Positions 34,055 to 41,656 of a stretch of 64,000 nt of DNA are shown here, piece after piece. The position numbers and the translations under genes were made by a program. How positions within the stretch are numbered: position 1 is the stretch's first letter; each line of letters begins with the position of its first letter. The notes below the pieces were generated by a model that saw only the letters and a program-made list of their open reading frames with translations, searched no databases and had not been told where the DNA came from. Source of the stretch: Acidobacteriota bacterium (GTDB taxonomy: Bacteria > Actinomycetota > Acidimicrobiia > Acidimicrobiales > Microtrichaceae); assembly GCA_003577145.1 (NCBI GenBank), contig QEUP01000001.1:62001-126000 (forward strand), read 5' to 3'.

Positions 34055-34191
34055 CGCTTCGGCCATCCTGGCCGGGCCTCGCCACACGCGGCTCGGACCA
34101 GCCGGAGGGGTAAGCCGGTGAGCACCCCCACACGGCTAGCAGGGCAATCGTCTGTGATCATCAGGGCTAGCGACCGGACCCGGTAGCTGGC

Positions 34192-34197
34192 TATCCT
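34192..34197 (+). promoter_or_regulatory. -10 box of rplS
   Basis: TATCCT lies about 90 nt before the rplS ATG in a 233-bp gap after trmD. This would give rplS its own promoter and a leader of about 85 nt. Confidence 0.45.
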
Positions 34198-34287
34198 GAA
34201 GGCTCCCTCCCCGGGGCCGTCCGAGCCGTCGAACCACAGCGCTTCGAGATCGGCCCGCCCACTGCTGCGACAACCGGAGCATGTCCG

Positions 34288-34632
34288 ATGAAGCCGACCG
34301 ATGTCGTTGAGAAGGCCAACTTGCGCGATGACACCCCGGAATTCGCCGCGGGTGACACCGTCAAGGTGCATGTGCGGGTGGTAGAGGGAAGCCGTGAGCG
34401 AGTTCAGGTCTTCCAGGGCGTTGTCATCGCCAGGCGCGGTAGTGGCGTGAGCGAGTCCTTCACGGTACGCAAGGTCAGCTTCGGTGTCGGGGTCGAGCGC
34501 ACCTTCCCGCTGCATTCCCCTGTCATAGCCAAGATCGAGGTTGCCACCAGGGGCGATGTGCGGCGAGCAAAGCTCTACTACCTGCGTGACCGCATCGGGA
34601 AGGCGGCCAAGGTCAAGGAGAAGCGCGACTGA
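34288..34632 (+). CDS. rplS: 50S ribosomal protein bL19
   Basis: A 114-residue L19. Hallmarks are [55 protein letters not shown] and [22 protein letters not shown]. It sits at the 30S-50S interface. GGAG lies about 10 nt upstream of the ATG. It has its own promoter candidate at 34192, separate from trmD. Confidence 0.96.
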   Translation: MKPTDVVEKANLRDDTPEFAAGDTVKVHVRVVEGSRERVQVFQGVVIARRGSGVSESFTVRKVSFGVGVERTFPLHSPVIAKIEVATRGDVRRAKLYYLRDRIGKAAKVKEKRD

Positions 34633-34672
34633 CGAGCCGTTCGCGCATGGGGCCCGAGGCCGAGCGCTGGGT

Positions 34673-35035
34673 GTGAACAAGGCTACGTCCGGCGATCCGC
34701 GGCGTGCTCTCGGGGCCGCCGGTGAGGAAGTCGCCGCGCGGTGGTATGGCCGGCGTGGCTACGCAGTGCTGGACAGGAACTGGCGCTGTCGCGAAGGCGA
34801 GATCGACCTGGTGCTCCGCAAGGGCCATGAGATCGTCTTCTGCGAGGTCAAGACGAGGACGAGCGGGGCCTTCGGGCATCCCGTCGAAGCGGTGACGACG
34901 GCCAAGCAACGTCGCTTGAGGCGCCTCGCGTCTGCCTGGCTGAGCGAACGGGCACCGTTCCGGCCGGCGTCGATCCGCTTCGACGTGGCGACCATCCTGG
35001 CGGGTCACCTGCAGGTCTTCGAGGCAGCGTTCTGA
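34673..35035 (+). CDS. yraN: YraN family protein (UPF0102, predicted endonuclease fold)
   Basis: A 120-residue protein of the YraN/UPF0102 family, whose fold matches Holliday-junction-resolvase-like nucleases. The putative active site is present: GEEVAARWYGRRGY, then REGEIDLVLRKGHEIVFCEVKTR, with the D and E-x-K typical of PD-(D/E)XK enzymes. GTG 34673 gives the family start. In many genomes it precedes comM and dprA, as it would here without the 35-37.7 kb patch. A hairpin repeat starts 5 nt after its stop. Confidence 0.88.
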   Translation: MNKATSGDPRRALGAAGEEVAARWYGRRGYAVLDRNWRCREGEIDLVLRKGHEIVFCEVKTRTSGAFGHPVEAVTTAKQRRLRRLASAWLSERAPFRPASIRFDVATILAGHLQVFEAAF

Positions 35036-35039
35036 CGGG

Positions 35040-35086
35040 TGACCCGCATCGGCGGAGCCGGGCGCTGCAGTGGCAGCGCCAAGTCA
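35040..35086 (+). repeat. hairpin repeat family 1, copy c
   Basis: A 47-bp element, identical at 45 of 47 positions to copy d (36146-36192), in direct orientation 1106 bp away. The stem GGCGCTGC / GCAGCGCC encloses AGTG. The left flank TCGGCGGAGCCGGGCG (35049-35064) is shared with copy b. It begins 5 nt after yraN. Confidence 0.9.
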
Positions 35087-35104
35087 TGCTACCTGTGCGA
35101 TCTC

Positions 35105-35317
35105 TCAGCCGCGGGGTCGTCGGGTGTGGCGACGGTCCCAACAGCCGCGGTGCCAGTGACGACGCAAGTCGGGCGCTTCCCTCGGCACGGCGACCAGGTG
35201 GCCCATCCCGGGCGGGATGTCGCGATTGCATCCCGGGCACACATAGGTCTTGCGCGCCTCGTAGGGTTGAACGAAGCGGGTCTCGACGGCGTCGTGCTCG
35301 TCGAACAGATGGCTCAT
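35105..35317 (-). CDS. small zinc-binding protein, conserved in actinobacteria
   Basis: A 70-residue protein (from ATG 35317) with the pattern YVCPGCNRDIPPGMGHLVAV...DLRRHWHRGCWDRR. The CxxC plus H...C/H residues form a likely zinc site. I have seen the arrangement C-P-G-C-x-x-x-I-x-P-G...R-R-H-W-H-x-x-C-W in uncharacterised actinobacterial proteins. Upstream in-frame starts exist up to 35416 but lack similarity. It is antisense between yraN and the enoyl-CoA hydratase gene and lies inside the region bounded by repeat copies c and d. Confidence 0.65.
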   Translation of the reverse strand: MSHLFDEHDAVETRFVQPYEARKTYVCPGCNRDIPPGMGHLVAVPREAPDLRRHWHRGCWDRRHTRRPRG

Positions 35318-35419
35318 GTCGCACCGCACCCTGGTCGTAGTGCAGCATCGAGCCAGGTGCGGCTCGGCGAGAAGCAGGCCCCGTAGCGACAGTGTCGACT
35401 CATCAGCACGGGTCACAAG

Positions 35420-35425
35420 TATCGT
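35420..35425 (+). promoter_or_regulatory. -10 box, leaderless-type promoter of the enoyl-CoA hydratase gene
   Basis: TATCGT ends 6 nt before the ATG at 35432, with no Shine-Dalgarno. Confidence 0.55.
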
Positions 35426-35431
35426 CCCGGC

Positions 35432-36148
35432 ATGGAGACATTGCAGGTAGAGCGCGCCAACGGCGTCGTGACGGTGACGATGAACCGCCCCGAGGTCAAG
35501 AACGCCATCAACGTCGTCATGTGGTCGGAGCTACTGGAGACGTTCCGCGCGGTGGCGTGTTCGGCCGACGATCGTGCCTTGGTGTTGACCGGCGCCGGCG
35601 GCGAGTTCAGCTCCGGAGGCGATGTCTCGGACAGATCCCAGGAGGGAACTGCGACGACGCCCCTTGCTGCCATGCGGCTGGTGGGCGAGGTGGCTGTCGC
35701 ACTTCATCGGCTACCGGTTCCATCGATCGCCAAGGTGACCGGTGTCGCCGTCGGTGCGGGAATGAACCTGGCCCTCGGGTGCGACTTGGTGGTCGCGACC
35801 CCGACAGCCCGTTTCAGCGAGATCTTCCACCGGCGGGGGTTCTCGATCGACTGCGGCGGGTCCTGGCTGTTGCCGCGGCTGATCGGGATGCAGCGGGCCA
35901 AAGAGCTCGCCTTCTTTGCCGAGATGGTCTCGGCGGAGGAGGCGGCGGGTCTCGGCCTGGTCAACCGGGTCGTCCCTGCGAGCGAGATCGACGAGGTGGT
36001 CGGCAACTGGGCCGCCAGGCTGGCCTCCGGTCCCTCGATCGCGCTGGGACTCACCAAGAAGCTGCTGAACGAGGCGTTCACGGGTTCGTTGGAGGCAGCG
36101 GTCGAGAGCGAGGCCCGTGCCCAGATCATCAACGCCGGCAGCCTCTGA
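35432..36148 (+). CDS. enoyl-CoA hydratase/isomerase family protein, shortened C-terminus
   Basis: A 238-residue crotonase-fold protein. The oxyanion-hole regions are DRALVLTGAGGEFSSGGDVSD and KVTGVAVGAGMNLALGCDLVVA, followed by FSEIFHRRGFSIDCGGSWLLPRLIG. The glutamate usually found in one active-site position is not obvious, so hydratase activity is uncertain. The chain stops at AQIINAGSL, where crotonases normally continue some 20-25 residues (EGVxAFxEKR-like). The TGA stop is the first triplet of hairpin repeat copy d, suggesting truncation by repeat insertion. Confidence 0.85.
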   Translation: METLQVERANGVVTVTMNRPEVKNAINVVMWSELLETFRAVACSADDRALVLTGAGGEFSSGGDVSDRSQEGTATTPLAAMRLVGEVAVALHRLPVPSIAKVTGVAVGAGMNLALGCDLVVATPTARFSEIFHRRGFSIDCGGSWLLPRLIGMQRAKELAFFAEMVSAEEAAGLGLVNRVVPASEIDEVVGNWAARLASGPSIALGLTKKLLNEAFTGSLEAAVESEARAQIINAGSL

Positions 36149-36192
36149 CCCGCATCGGCGGAGCCGGGCGTTGCAGCGGCAGCGCCAAGTCA
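36146..36192 (+). repeat. hairpin repeat family 1, copy d
   Basis: The stem GGCGTTGC / GCAGCGCC closes with one G-U pair around AGCG; the flank matches copy c. Its first three bases are the TGA stop of the enoyl-CoA hydratase gene, and it ends 9 nt before the 3' end of the convergent HpaB-family gene. It could also terminate both. Confidence 0.9.
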
Positions 36193-36200
36193 CCTCCGGT

Positions 36201-37619
36201 TCAGGTCTCGAGGCCGGCGAGGTGACGCGCGTACGCCAGGGGCCCGCGGGCGTCATAGCTCCGCAGGATCTGCATCTTCTCCGCTTCGATCGAGCCCTCG
36301 GCGTGGACCGCGAGGACCGCGTGGTAGCCACCGAAGTCGCGGACGGTGAGGTCCGCGATGAGGTTCATGACCCGTAACCTCTCCTCGCCGGTCCCCGCAG
36401 CGCGGTAGTACTTCTCGAGCACGGTGCGGATCTCGGGGTTGTGCCAGTCGGGGCCGCCCGGACCGGTGACGAGCAGGCCACCGGCGCAATCCTGGACCAG
36501 CTCGAGCATCTCGTGATAGCCGGTGGCGAAGGTGTACTTGGCCAGATTGGTCGTCAGCGGATCGGGGTAGGCGAGTCCGTAGCCGCCGACCCGGGCTCGG
36601 ATGGCAGCCATGTGGGTGAGCGCACGCACCTTCTCGGCGAAGATCACCAGCTGGGTCAACTTCTCCCGGATGTGCTTGGCCTTGCCGACTCCGTTGAGGT
36701 CGGCGATGAGGGCCGACGCCCCGACCAACAAGTCGACCAGGGGCAGCTTGTAGGACACTGCGGTGAACCGGTGGTATTCGACGAAGGTCAGCGCCAGTCG
36801 CCCGGCCAGCTCGGGCTCCTTGTAGACGAAGACGCGGTCCCAGGGGACGAACACGTCATCGAACACCGTGAGCGTCTCGAGCATCTTGTGGCGCGAAGAC
36901 AGCGGGAACTCGAACTCGTCGTGTTCGCCCGCGGAGTAGCCGGAGATGTACATGTTGACGCCGGGGGCATTGGCCGGCACCGCGAACGCCAGCGAGTAGT
37001 CGATGTCGTCTGCGCCCATCGCCCGGGTGGGGAACACGATGATCTCGTCGGCGTTGGCGCCGATGGACGTGTGGCACTTGGCGCCGCGGACGACTATCCC
37101 GTCGGAGGACTCGTCGACGACGTGCACGTACATGTCCGGGTCGGGCTGAGCGTGCGGGGGGAGTGAGCGGTCGCCCTTGACGTCGGTCTGGGCGACCGCA
37201 ACAGCAAGGTCGCCGTTGCGGCAATGCCGGTAGAAGGCCTCTGCTCGTTCGAGCTTGTCGCCTTCGAGCAGCCGCAGGATCGAGAAGAGCCCGTCTGAGC
37301 CGATCTCCTTTATCAGCGTGACCATCGTGCCCCCGGCGGCAGTCACGGTCTCGATGAGCTTCGATCGGTGCAACAGGTCGTCGCCGTTGCGGGGGAGCCG
37401 GTAGTAGGAGCTGTACTCCTCCCCGGTCTGCTCGTCGATGTCGACCGTCAGCTCGCGATGGGCGGGGTCGTGAGCCAGCTCGTAGTCGATGGCGGCGTGA
37501 TCCACCGCGACCCGCAGGTCGGGTTCGGCGCAGATGTCGGGGATCGATCGACCCCGGTAGTAAAGCGAACGCCCGTCCTTGAGGGCTGCCCTGTACTCGT
37601 CAGCGCTGCGAAGAGCCAT
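36201..37619 (-). CDS. 4-hydroxyphenylacetate 3-hydroxylase / 4-hydroxybutyryl-CoA dehydratase family flavoprotein
   Basis: A 472-residue HpaB/AbfD superfamily protein. Typical text is SYYRLPRNGDDLLHRS, QTDVKGDRSLPPHAQPDPDMYVHVV, DGIVVRGAKCHTSIGANADEIIV, FAVPANAPGVNMY and the helical LLVGASALIADLNGVGKAKHIREKLTQL. The AbfD dehydratase holds a 4Fe-4S cluster with Cys99, Cys103, Cys299 and His292. Here the matching histidine (YHRFTAVSYK) is present, but the cysteine seven residues later is Tyr and no C-x-x-x-C pair is seen. A flavin-dependent oxygenase or isomerase is therefore more likely than a radical dehydratase. Confidence 0.82.
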   Translation of the reverse strand: MALRSADEYRAALKDGRSLYYRGRSIPDICAEPDLRVAVDHAAIDYELAHDPAHRELTVDIDEQTGEEYSSYYRLPRNGDDLLHRSKLIETVTAAGGTMVTLIKEIGSDGLFSILRLLEGDKLERAEAFYRHCRNGDLAVAVAQTDVKGDRSLPPHAQPDPDMYVHVVDESSDGIVVRGAKCHTSIGANADEIIVFPTRAMGADDIDYSLAFAVPANAPGVNMYISGYSAGEHDEFEFPLSSRHKMLETLTVFDDVFVPWDRVFVYKEPELAGRLALTFVEYHRFTAVSYKLPLVDLLVGASALIADLNGVGKAKHIREKLTQLVIFAEKVRALTHMAAIRARVGGYGLAYPDPLTTNLAKYTFATGYHEMLELVQDCAGGLLVTGPGGPDWHNPEIRTVLEKYYRAAGTGEERLRVMNLIADLTVRDFGGYHAVLAVHAEGSIEAEKMQILRSYDARGPLAYARHLAGLET

Positions 37620-37625
37620 GCCAGA

Positions 37626-37631
37626 ACGCTA
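37626..37631 (-). promoter_or_regulatory. -10 box, leaderless-type promoter of the HpaB-family gene
   Basis: On the minus strand TAGCGT lies 6 nt before the ATG at 37619, without a Shine-Dalgarno. The inverted repeat at 37661-37684 would overlap the region around -35 to -65. Confidence 0.55.
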
Positions 37632-37660
37632 GACGAGTCGAGCTTCCGGGCGGAGGTATT

Positions 37661-37684
37661 GAGACACACCCGCTGATCTGTCTC
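37661..37684. promoter_or_regulatory. 24-bp inverted repeat upstream of the HpaB-family gene
   Basis: GAGACA (37661-37666) and TGTCTC (37679-37684) are exact complements across 12 nt. The same outer hexamers at the same 24-bp span occur at 992-1015. It lies just upstream of the promoter at 37626-37631, a likely position for a repressor or activator site. Confidence 0.45.
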
Positions 37685-37991
37685 GCCCCCGAGGAGAGCC
37701 CCGCGCGGTTGCCGAAGGCTGCCTGTGCCGACCACCGGGGAACAGCCCTGGTCCTCACCGTGAGCGATCGGGGCCGGTCGTGAGCTGTCACCGGCGGGGG
37801 TTAGAGTCGTGTCACCGCCCCGCGTGGCCGGCGCGGACTGTCGAGCTCACCTGGCTTGCGATTCGTCTGCCGATCTGCGCTCTGCTCGACAGGCGCTGTC
37901 ACATGGGCCGTCGCCTGTCGGTGGACGTTCCAGGGGCGAGGATCGTGGCCACCTGCCGCCCGCTTCGCAACCGGATCCCGGGGTTGTTTCG

Positions 37992-39506
37992 ATGTTGGCA
38001 TCCGTCCTTTCGGCCTCACTGCTCGGTGTCGTTGGGCGCCCGGTCACTGTCGAGGTCCACCAGAGCAGTGGTCTGCCGAGCTTCACGGTCGTCGGGCTGC
38101 CCGACACCGCCTGCCGCGAGGCCCGTGATCGAGTTCGGGCAGCGGTGATGAGCACCGGCTGTGAGTGGCCGCCGAGACGCATCACCGTCAACCTCGCACC
38201 TTCGGGAGTCAGGAAGATCGGGAGCAGTCTCGACCTGGCCATGGCCGTCGGAGTGCTGATCGCCGACGAGAAGGTTCCCGCTGAAGCAGTGCAGGGGCTG
38301 GCGTTCGTGGGGGAGCTGGGCTTGGACGGATCGGTCCGGCCGGTCCACGGAGCGCTACCGCTCGTCGACGCACTGGGCGGCCGGGTCGCCGTAGTGGCCC
38401 CCGGGAACGTCGCCGAAGCGCGGCTCGTCGGCCGCCACGAGGTGCGAGCCGTCAACACGCTCGAGGAGCTATGCGAGGCACTCCGCTGCGAGGCACCTTG
38501 GCCCGATGTCGTCACGCCGGTGGAGCCCGACGTGCAAGTGCCATCGTCGGACCTCGCCGATGTCCGCGGCCACCGTCATGCCCGTTTCGCGCTGGAAGTG
38601 GCCGCGGCGGGCGATCACCACCTCCTGCTCATCGGCCCGCCGGGTGCCGGCAAGACCATGTTGGCCGCCCGGCTGCCGGGGCTCCTCGGAGAGCTCGCAC
38701 ACGACGAGGCTCTGGAGGCCACCAAGATCCACTCCGCAGCCGGGGAATGCCTACCCAAAGGCACGTTGGTGCGCCAACCGCCGTTTCGTGCACCACACCA
38801 CTCGGCATCGCTCGTGTCCGTCATCGGCGGTGGGCACGCGACCATGCGGCCCGGCGAGATCAGCCTCGCTCATCGGGGCGTTCTCTTCCTCGACGAGATG
38901 GGCGAGTTCCCAGCCGCCGTGCTCGATTCCCTCCGCCAGCCGCTGGAGGAGGGAGTGGTGCGCGTCAGCCGGGCGCAGTTCTCCGTCGAGTACCCTGCCC
39001 GGTTCCTGCTCGTCGGAGCGATGAACCCCTGTCCGTGCGGCTTCTTCGGCGGTATCCGCTGCACCTGTACCGCAGCCGGCATCCTGCGTTACGGCCGCCG
39101 TCTCTCCGGTCCTCTCCTCGACCGCTTCGACCTCCGCGTGGCCGTAGCGCCACCCGAGACCTCCACGCTGTTCGCGGCCGGCGGTGGTGAGGGCTCGGCG
39201 TCGGTAGCGTCGAGGGTGGCTGCTGCTCGCGCCCGTGCTCGCCGCAGGGGCGTGACGGCGAACTCGCGGCTGAGCTACGCCGACCTCGAACGGCTCACGA
39301 AGCTCGAACCTCGGGCGCAGTCACTCCTCGAACGGGCCGTGAGCGAGCAGCGGCTGAGCCCGCGGGGTCTGCGGCGGGTCCGCGCGGTGGCGCTCACCAT
39401 CGACGACCTCCAAGGGGGGAGCGGAACGCTCTCACCGGCAACCGTTGCCCAGGCTCTCGCCCTGCGGGCCGATCTCTGGCCCCGAGCCGTTCCGGTGATG
39501 CGATGA
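37992..39506 (+). CDS. comM: YifB/ComM family Mg chelatase-like AAA+ ATPase
   Basis: A 504-residue protein. The N-terminal Lon-protease-like (S5) domain begins MLASVLSASLLGVVGRPVTVEVHQSSGLPSFTVVGLPD. The AAA+ core has Walker A LLIGPPGAGKTM and Walker B LFLDEMGEFP, then NPCPCGFFGG...CTC (cysteines seen in the family) and the C-terminal helical lid. ComM is a hexameric helicase that promotes branch migration of incoming DNA in natural transformation. The next gene, dprA, acts in the same pathway; they overlap as ATGA. Confidence 0.95.
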   Translation: MLASVLSASLLGVVGRPVTVEVHQSSGLPSFTVVGLPDTACREARDRVRAAVMSTGCEWPPRRITVNLAPSGVRKIGSSLDLAMAVGVLIADEKVPAEAVQGLAFVGELGLDGSVRPVHGALPLVDALGGRVAVVAPGNVAEARLVGRHEVRAVNTLEELCEALRCEAPWPDVVTPVEPDVQVPSSDLADVRGHRHARFALEVAAAGDHHLLLIGPPGAGKTMLAARLPGLLGELAHDEALEATKIHSAAGECLPKGTLVRQPPFRAPHHSASLVSVIGGGHATMRPGEISLAHRGVLFLDEMGEFPAAVLDSLRQPLEEGVVRVSRAQFSVEYPARFLLVGAMNPCPCGFFGGIRCTCTAAGILRYGRRLSGPLLDRFDLRVAVAPPETSTLFAAGGGEGSASVASRVAAARARARRRGVTANSRLSYADLERLTKLEPRAQSLLERAVSEQRLSPRGLRRVRAVALTIDDLQGGSGTLSPATVAQALALRADLWPRAVPVMR

Positions 39507-40693
39507 AGGCGGATGATCCCTCCCTTCCCTTGCCGGCTGAGGCCTATCTCAACGCCCTGGCGAGCCTTCCCGACATGGGCCCGGCCCGCCTGCGCGCCCT
39601 GCTGACACAGCTCGGGGCCCGGCCTGCCTGGAGCCTGCTCACAGCTCCGGCGCCCGGGGCGGTCCGGGGCGTGCTCGGAAAGACCGGATCTGAGGTTCTC
39701 CACCGGACGCCGGAGCGAGTGCTCGAGACCTGGGTCTCGGATGCCCGCCGGATCGACGTGGCCGAGCGGTGGGACCGCCTGCTTCGTGCCGGAGTCGGTG
39801 TCGTCGCCCTCGGTTCGGCCGCGTATCCGGCTGCGCTCGCCGATGACCACCAGGCCCCGGCGGTCCTGTTCCACAGCGGCGATCCCGATGCAGTCGCCGG
39901 TGGGCCGCGTGCGGCTGTGATCGGTACTCGGAGGTGTACCCGTTACGGTGCAGAGGTTGCGTTCGAGCTCGGGCGCGATCTCGCCGAGGAGGGTGTGGGC
40001 GTGGTCTCGGGCCTCGCGCTGGGTATCGACGGAGCCGCTCACTCCGGAGCGTTGGCCGTCTCCGGTGCGCCGCCCGTTGCGGTGGTCGGGAGCGGACTCG
40101 ATGTCGTGTACCCGCGGCGCAACCGGGAGCTCTGGCGGGCGGTGGCGAGGCGCGGCGCGGTCTTCTCCGAGGCACCCCTCGGTTCGCCACCTCAAGCCTG
40201 GAGATTTCCCCAGCGAAACCGGCTGATAGCTGCCCTTGCCGACGTCGTGGTGGTCGTGGAGTGCCATTCACGGGGCGGCTCGATGCACACCGTTCGCCAA
40301 GCCGCCGATCGATCCGTTCCGGTCATGGCTGTCCCCGGCCCGGTTCGCAGCTCGGCGTCGATGGGCACCAACTCGCTGATCGCCGACGGCTGCGCTCCGT
40401 GCACCGGCGCAGGAGATGTCATGACAGCGCTCGGGCTTGTGGTTGCGGCGCCGCCGTCACGGCAGGATCGCAGAGTCACACCGAGCGAACCGGCAAGCCG
40501 GGTCCTCGAACAGGTGGGTTGGCAACCGGTCACCATCGACGGTCTGGCCGACCGCTGCGAGCTGCCCCTCCCCGAGCTCATGGCTGCGCTGGACGAGCTG
40601 TGTCGGCTCGGCTGGCTCACCGAGGTCGGCGGCTGGCTCGAGCGGGTGGCCCTGGGTGATCACCGGGGCCAACCCGGCTCCGGAGCCCCCTGA
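39503..40693 (+). CDS. dprA: DNA-processing protein DprA
   Basis: A 396-residue protein. After an N-terminal helical region (YLNALASLPDMGPARLRALL) the Rossmann-like DNA-processing domain shows VAVIGTRRCTRYG, GVVSGLALGIDGAAHSGAL, VVGSGLDVVYPRRNREL, FSEAPLGSPPQAWRFPQRNRLIA and VPGPVRSSASMGTNSLIADG. A C-terminal winged-helix region follows (VLEQVGWQPVTIDGLADR). It loads RecA on imported single strands and protects them. The other uptake genes are not in the window. Confidence 0.95.
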   Translation: MKADDPSLPLPAEAYLNALASLPDMGPARLRALLTQLGARPAWSLLTAPAPGAVRGVLGKTGSEVLHRTPERVLETWVSDARRIDVAERWDRLLRAGVGVVALGSAAYPAALADDHQAPAVLFHSGDPDAVAGGPRAAVIGTRRCTRYGAEVAFELGRDLAEEGVGVVSGLALGIDGAAHSGALAVSGAPPVAVVGSGLDVVYPRRNRELWRAVARRGAVFSEAPLGSPPQAWRFPQRNRLIAALADVVVVVECHSRGGSMHTVRQAADRSVPVMAVPGPVRSSASMGTNSLIADGCAPCTGAGDVMTALGLVVAAPPSRQDRRVTPSEPASRVLEQVGWQPVTIDGLADRCELPLPELMAALDELCRLGWLTEVGGWLERVALGDHRGQPGSGAP

Positions 40694-40749
40694 CAGCCGG
40701 CCGCATCACTCTTGGTGGCAGATATCGCGCAGTTCGGGGTAACTGCGGC

Positions 40750-40755
40750 TACGGT
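40750..40755 (+). promoter_or_regulatory. -10 box, leaderless-type promoter of xerC
   Basis: TACGGT lies 8 nt before the ATG at 40764 with no Shine-Dalgarno, supporting the longer xerC start. Confidence 0.45.
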
Positions 40756-40763
40756 GGACACCG

Positions 40764-41645
40764 ATGGGGTGGCATCGGGATGAGTTCTGTAGGGCAATGA
40801 CGGCGGTCGCCGATTCGACGCGCGACGTGTACCGGAGAGATCTCGATGCCTTCGTCGGGTGGGCGGAACGGCTGGGGCCGGCCGGGCCTTCCGAGGTCGA
40901 CCGCTTGACGCTGCGTCGCTACCTCGGATACCTGACCACCCGGCGCTACGCGCCCCGCACCATCGCCCGCAAGGCGTCGGCTCTGCGGCGCTACTTCGAT
41001 TGGCTGCGCCGGACGGGTAGGTGCCCCACCGACCCGGCCAGGGGGCTGTCCGCCCCCAAGGGGGAATCACGGCTTCCCCGTGTTCTCCGGGCCGACGAGA
41101 TCACGATCATGCTCGACGAAGGTCACGGGTCGGCGGAGGGCAGCGAGGAAGCCGAGCGCCGCCGCGACGACGCGGTGCTGGAGTTGTTGTACGGCTCCGG
41201 GCTCAGGGTATCGGAGCTGTGCGGGCTGTCGCCCGACGACGTCGACGTATCCCGTCGGCTCGTACGGGTGACCGGCAAGGGTGCACGGCAGCGGATAGTG
41301 CCTCTGAGCGAGGCGGCCGCGGAGGCGGTCGAGCGCTGGTCGAGGGAGCACCGAGGAGTTGTGGCAGGCGAGGAGACGCCGGCCGGAGCCCTCTTCCTCA
41401 ACCGTCGGGGCAAGCGGCTCACGCCGCGAGATGTCAGGCGCATAGTGGACCGCCGAGCCCCCAACCCCACCCATCCGCACGCCTTGCGCCACACCTATGC
41501 AACTCATCTTCTCGATGGTGGTGCCGATCTACGGGTAGTGCAGGAGCTGTTGGGTCACGCCGACCTGGGTACCACCCAGGTCTACACCCACGTCAGCAAC
41601 CGCAGAATGCAAGAGGTCTACCGAGCTAGTCATCCGAGGGCGTAG
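40764..41645 (+). CDS. xerC: tyrosine recombinase XerC
   Basis: A 293-residue tyrosine recombinase. The N-terminal SAM-like core-binding domain contains [21 protein letters not shown]. The catalytic domain has the R-K-H-R-H-Y set: [16 protein letters not shown] (first Arg), [20 protein letters not shown] (His-x-x-Arg), [15 protein letters not shown] (His and Tyr nucleophile). Length and position after dprA fit XerC, which resolves chromosome dimers at dif rather than a phage integrase. An in-frame ATG at 40797 is an alternative start. Confidence 0.92.
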   Translation: MGWHRDEFCRAMTAVADSTRDVYRRDLDAFVGWAERLGPAGPSEVDRLTLRRYLGYLTTRRYAPRTIARKASALRRYFDWLRRTGRCPTDPARGLSAPKGESRLPRVLRADEITIMLDEGHGSAEGSEEAERRRDDAVLELLYGSGLRVSELCGLSPDDVDVSRRLVRVTGKGARQRIVPLSEAAAEAVERWSREHRGVVAGEETPAGALFLNRRGKRLTPRDVRRIVDRRAPNPTHPHALRHTYATHLLDGGADLRVVQELLGHADLGTTQVYTHVSNRRMQEVYRASHPRA

Positions 41646-41656
41646 TAGGGGCCGAG

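Larger units (their letters stand above)
37620..37991. other. 372-bp intergenic region between the HpaB-family gene and comM
   Basis: This divergent gap holds the minus-strand promoter and the 24-bp inverted repeat near its left end, and a TAGAGT hexamer (37802-37807) that may be the comM -10. From there to the comM ATG is about 180 nt of leader without a recognisable gene; open frames cross it but show no domain. Confidence 0.5.

Noticed and set aside
40764-41645. Phage or element integrase marking a mobile island
   Set aside because: Length, motifs and the dprA-xerC-whiG context fit chromosomal XerC; no attachment-site repeats or phage genes are nearby.
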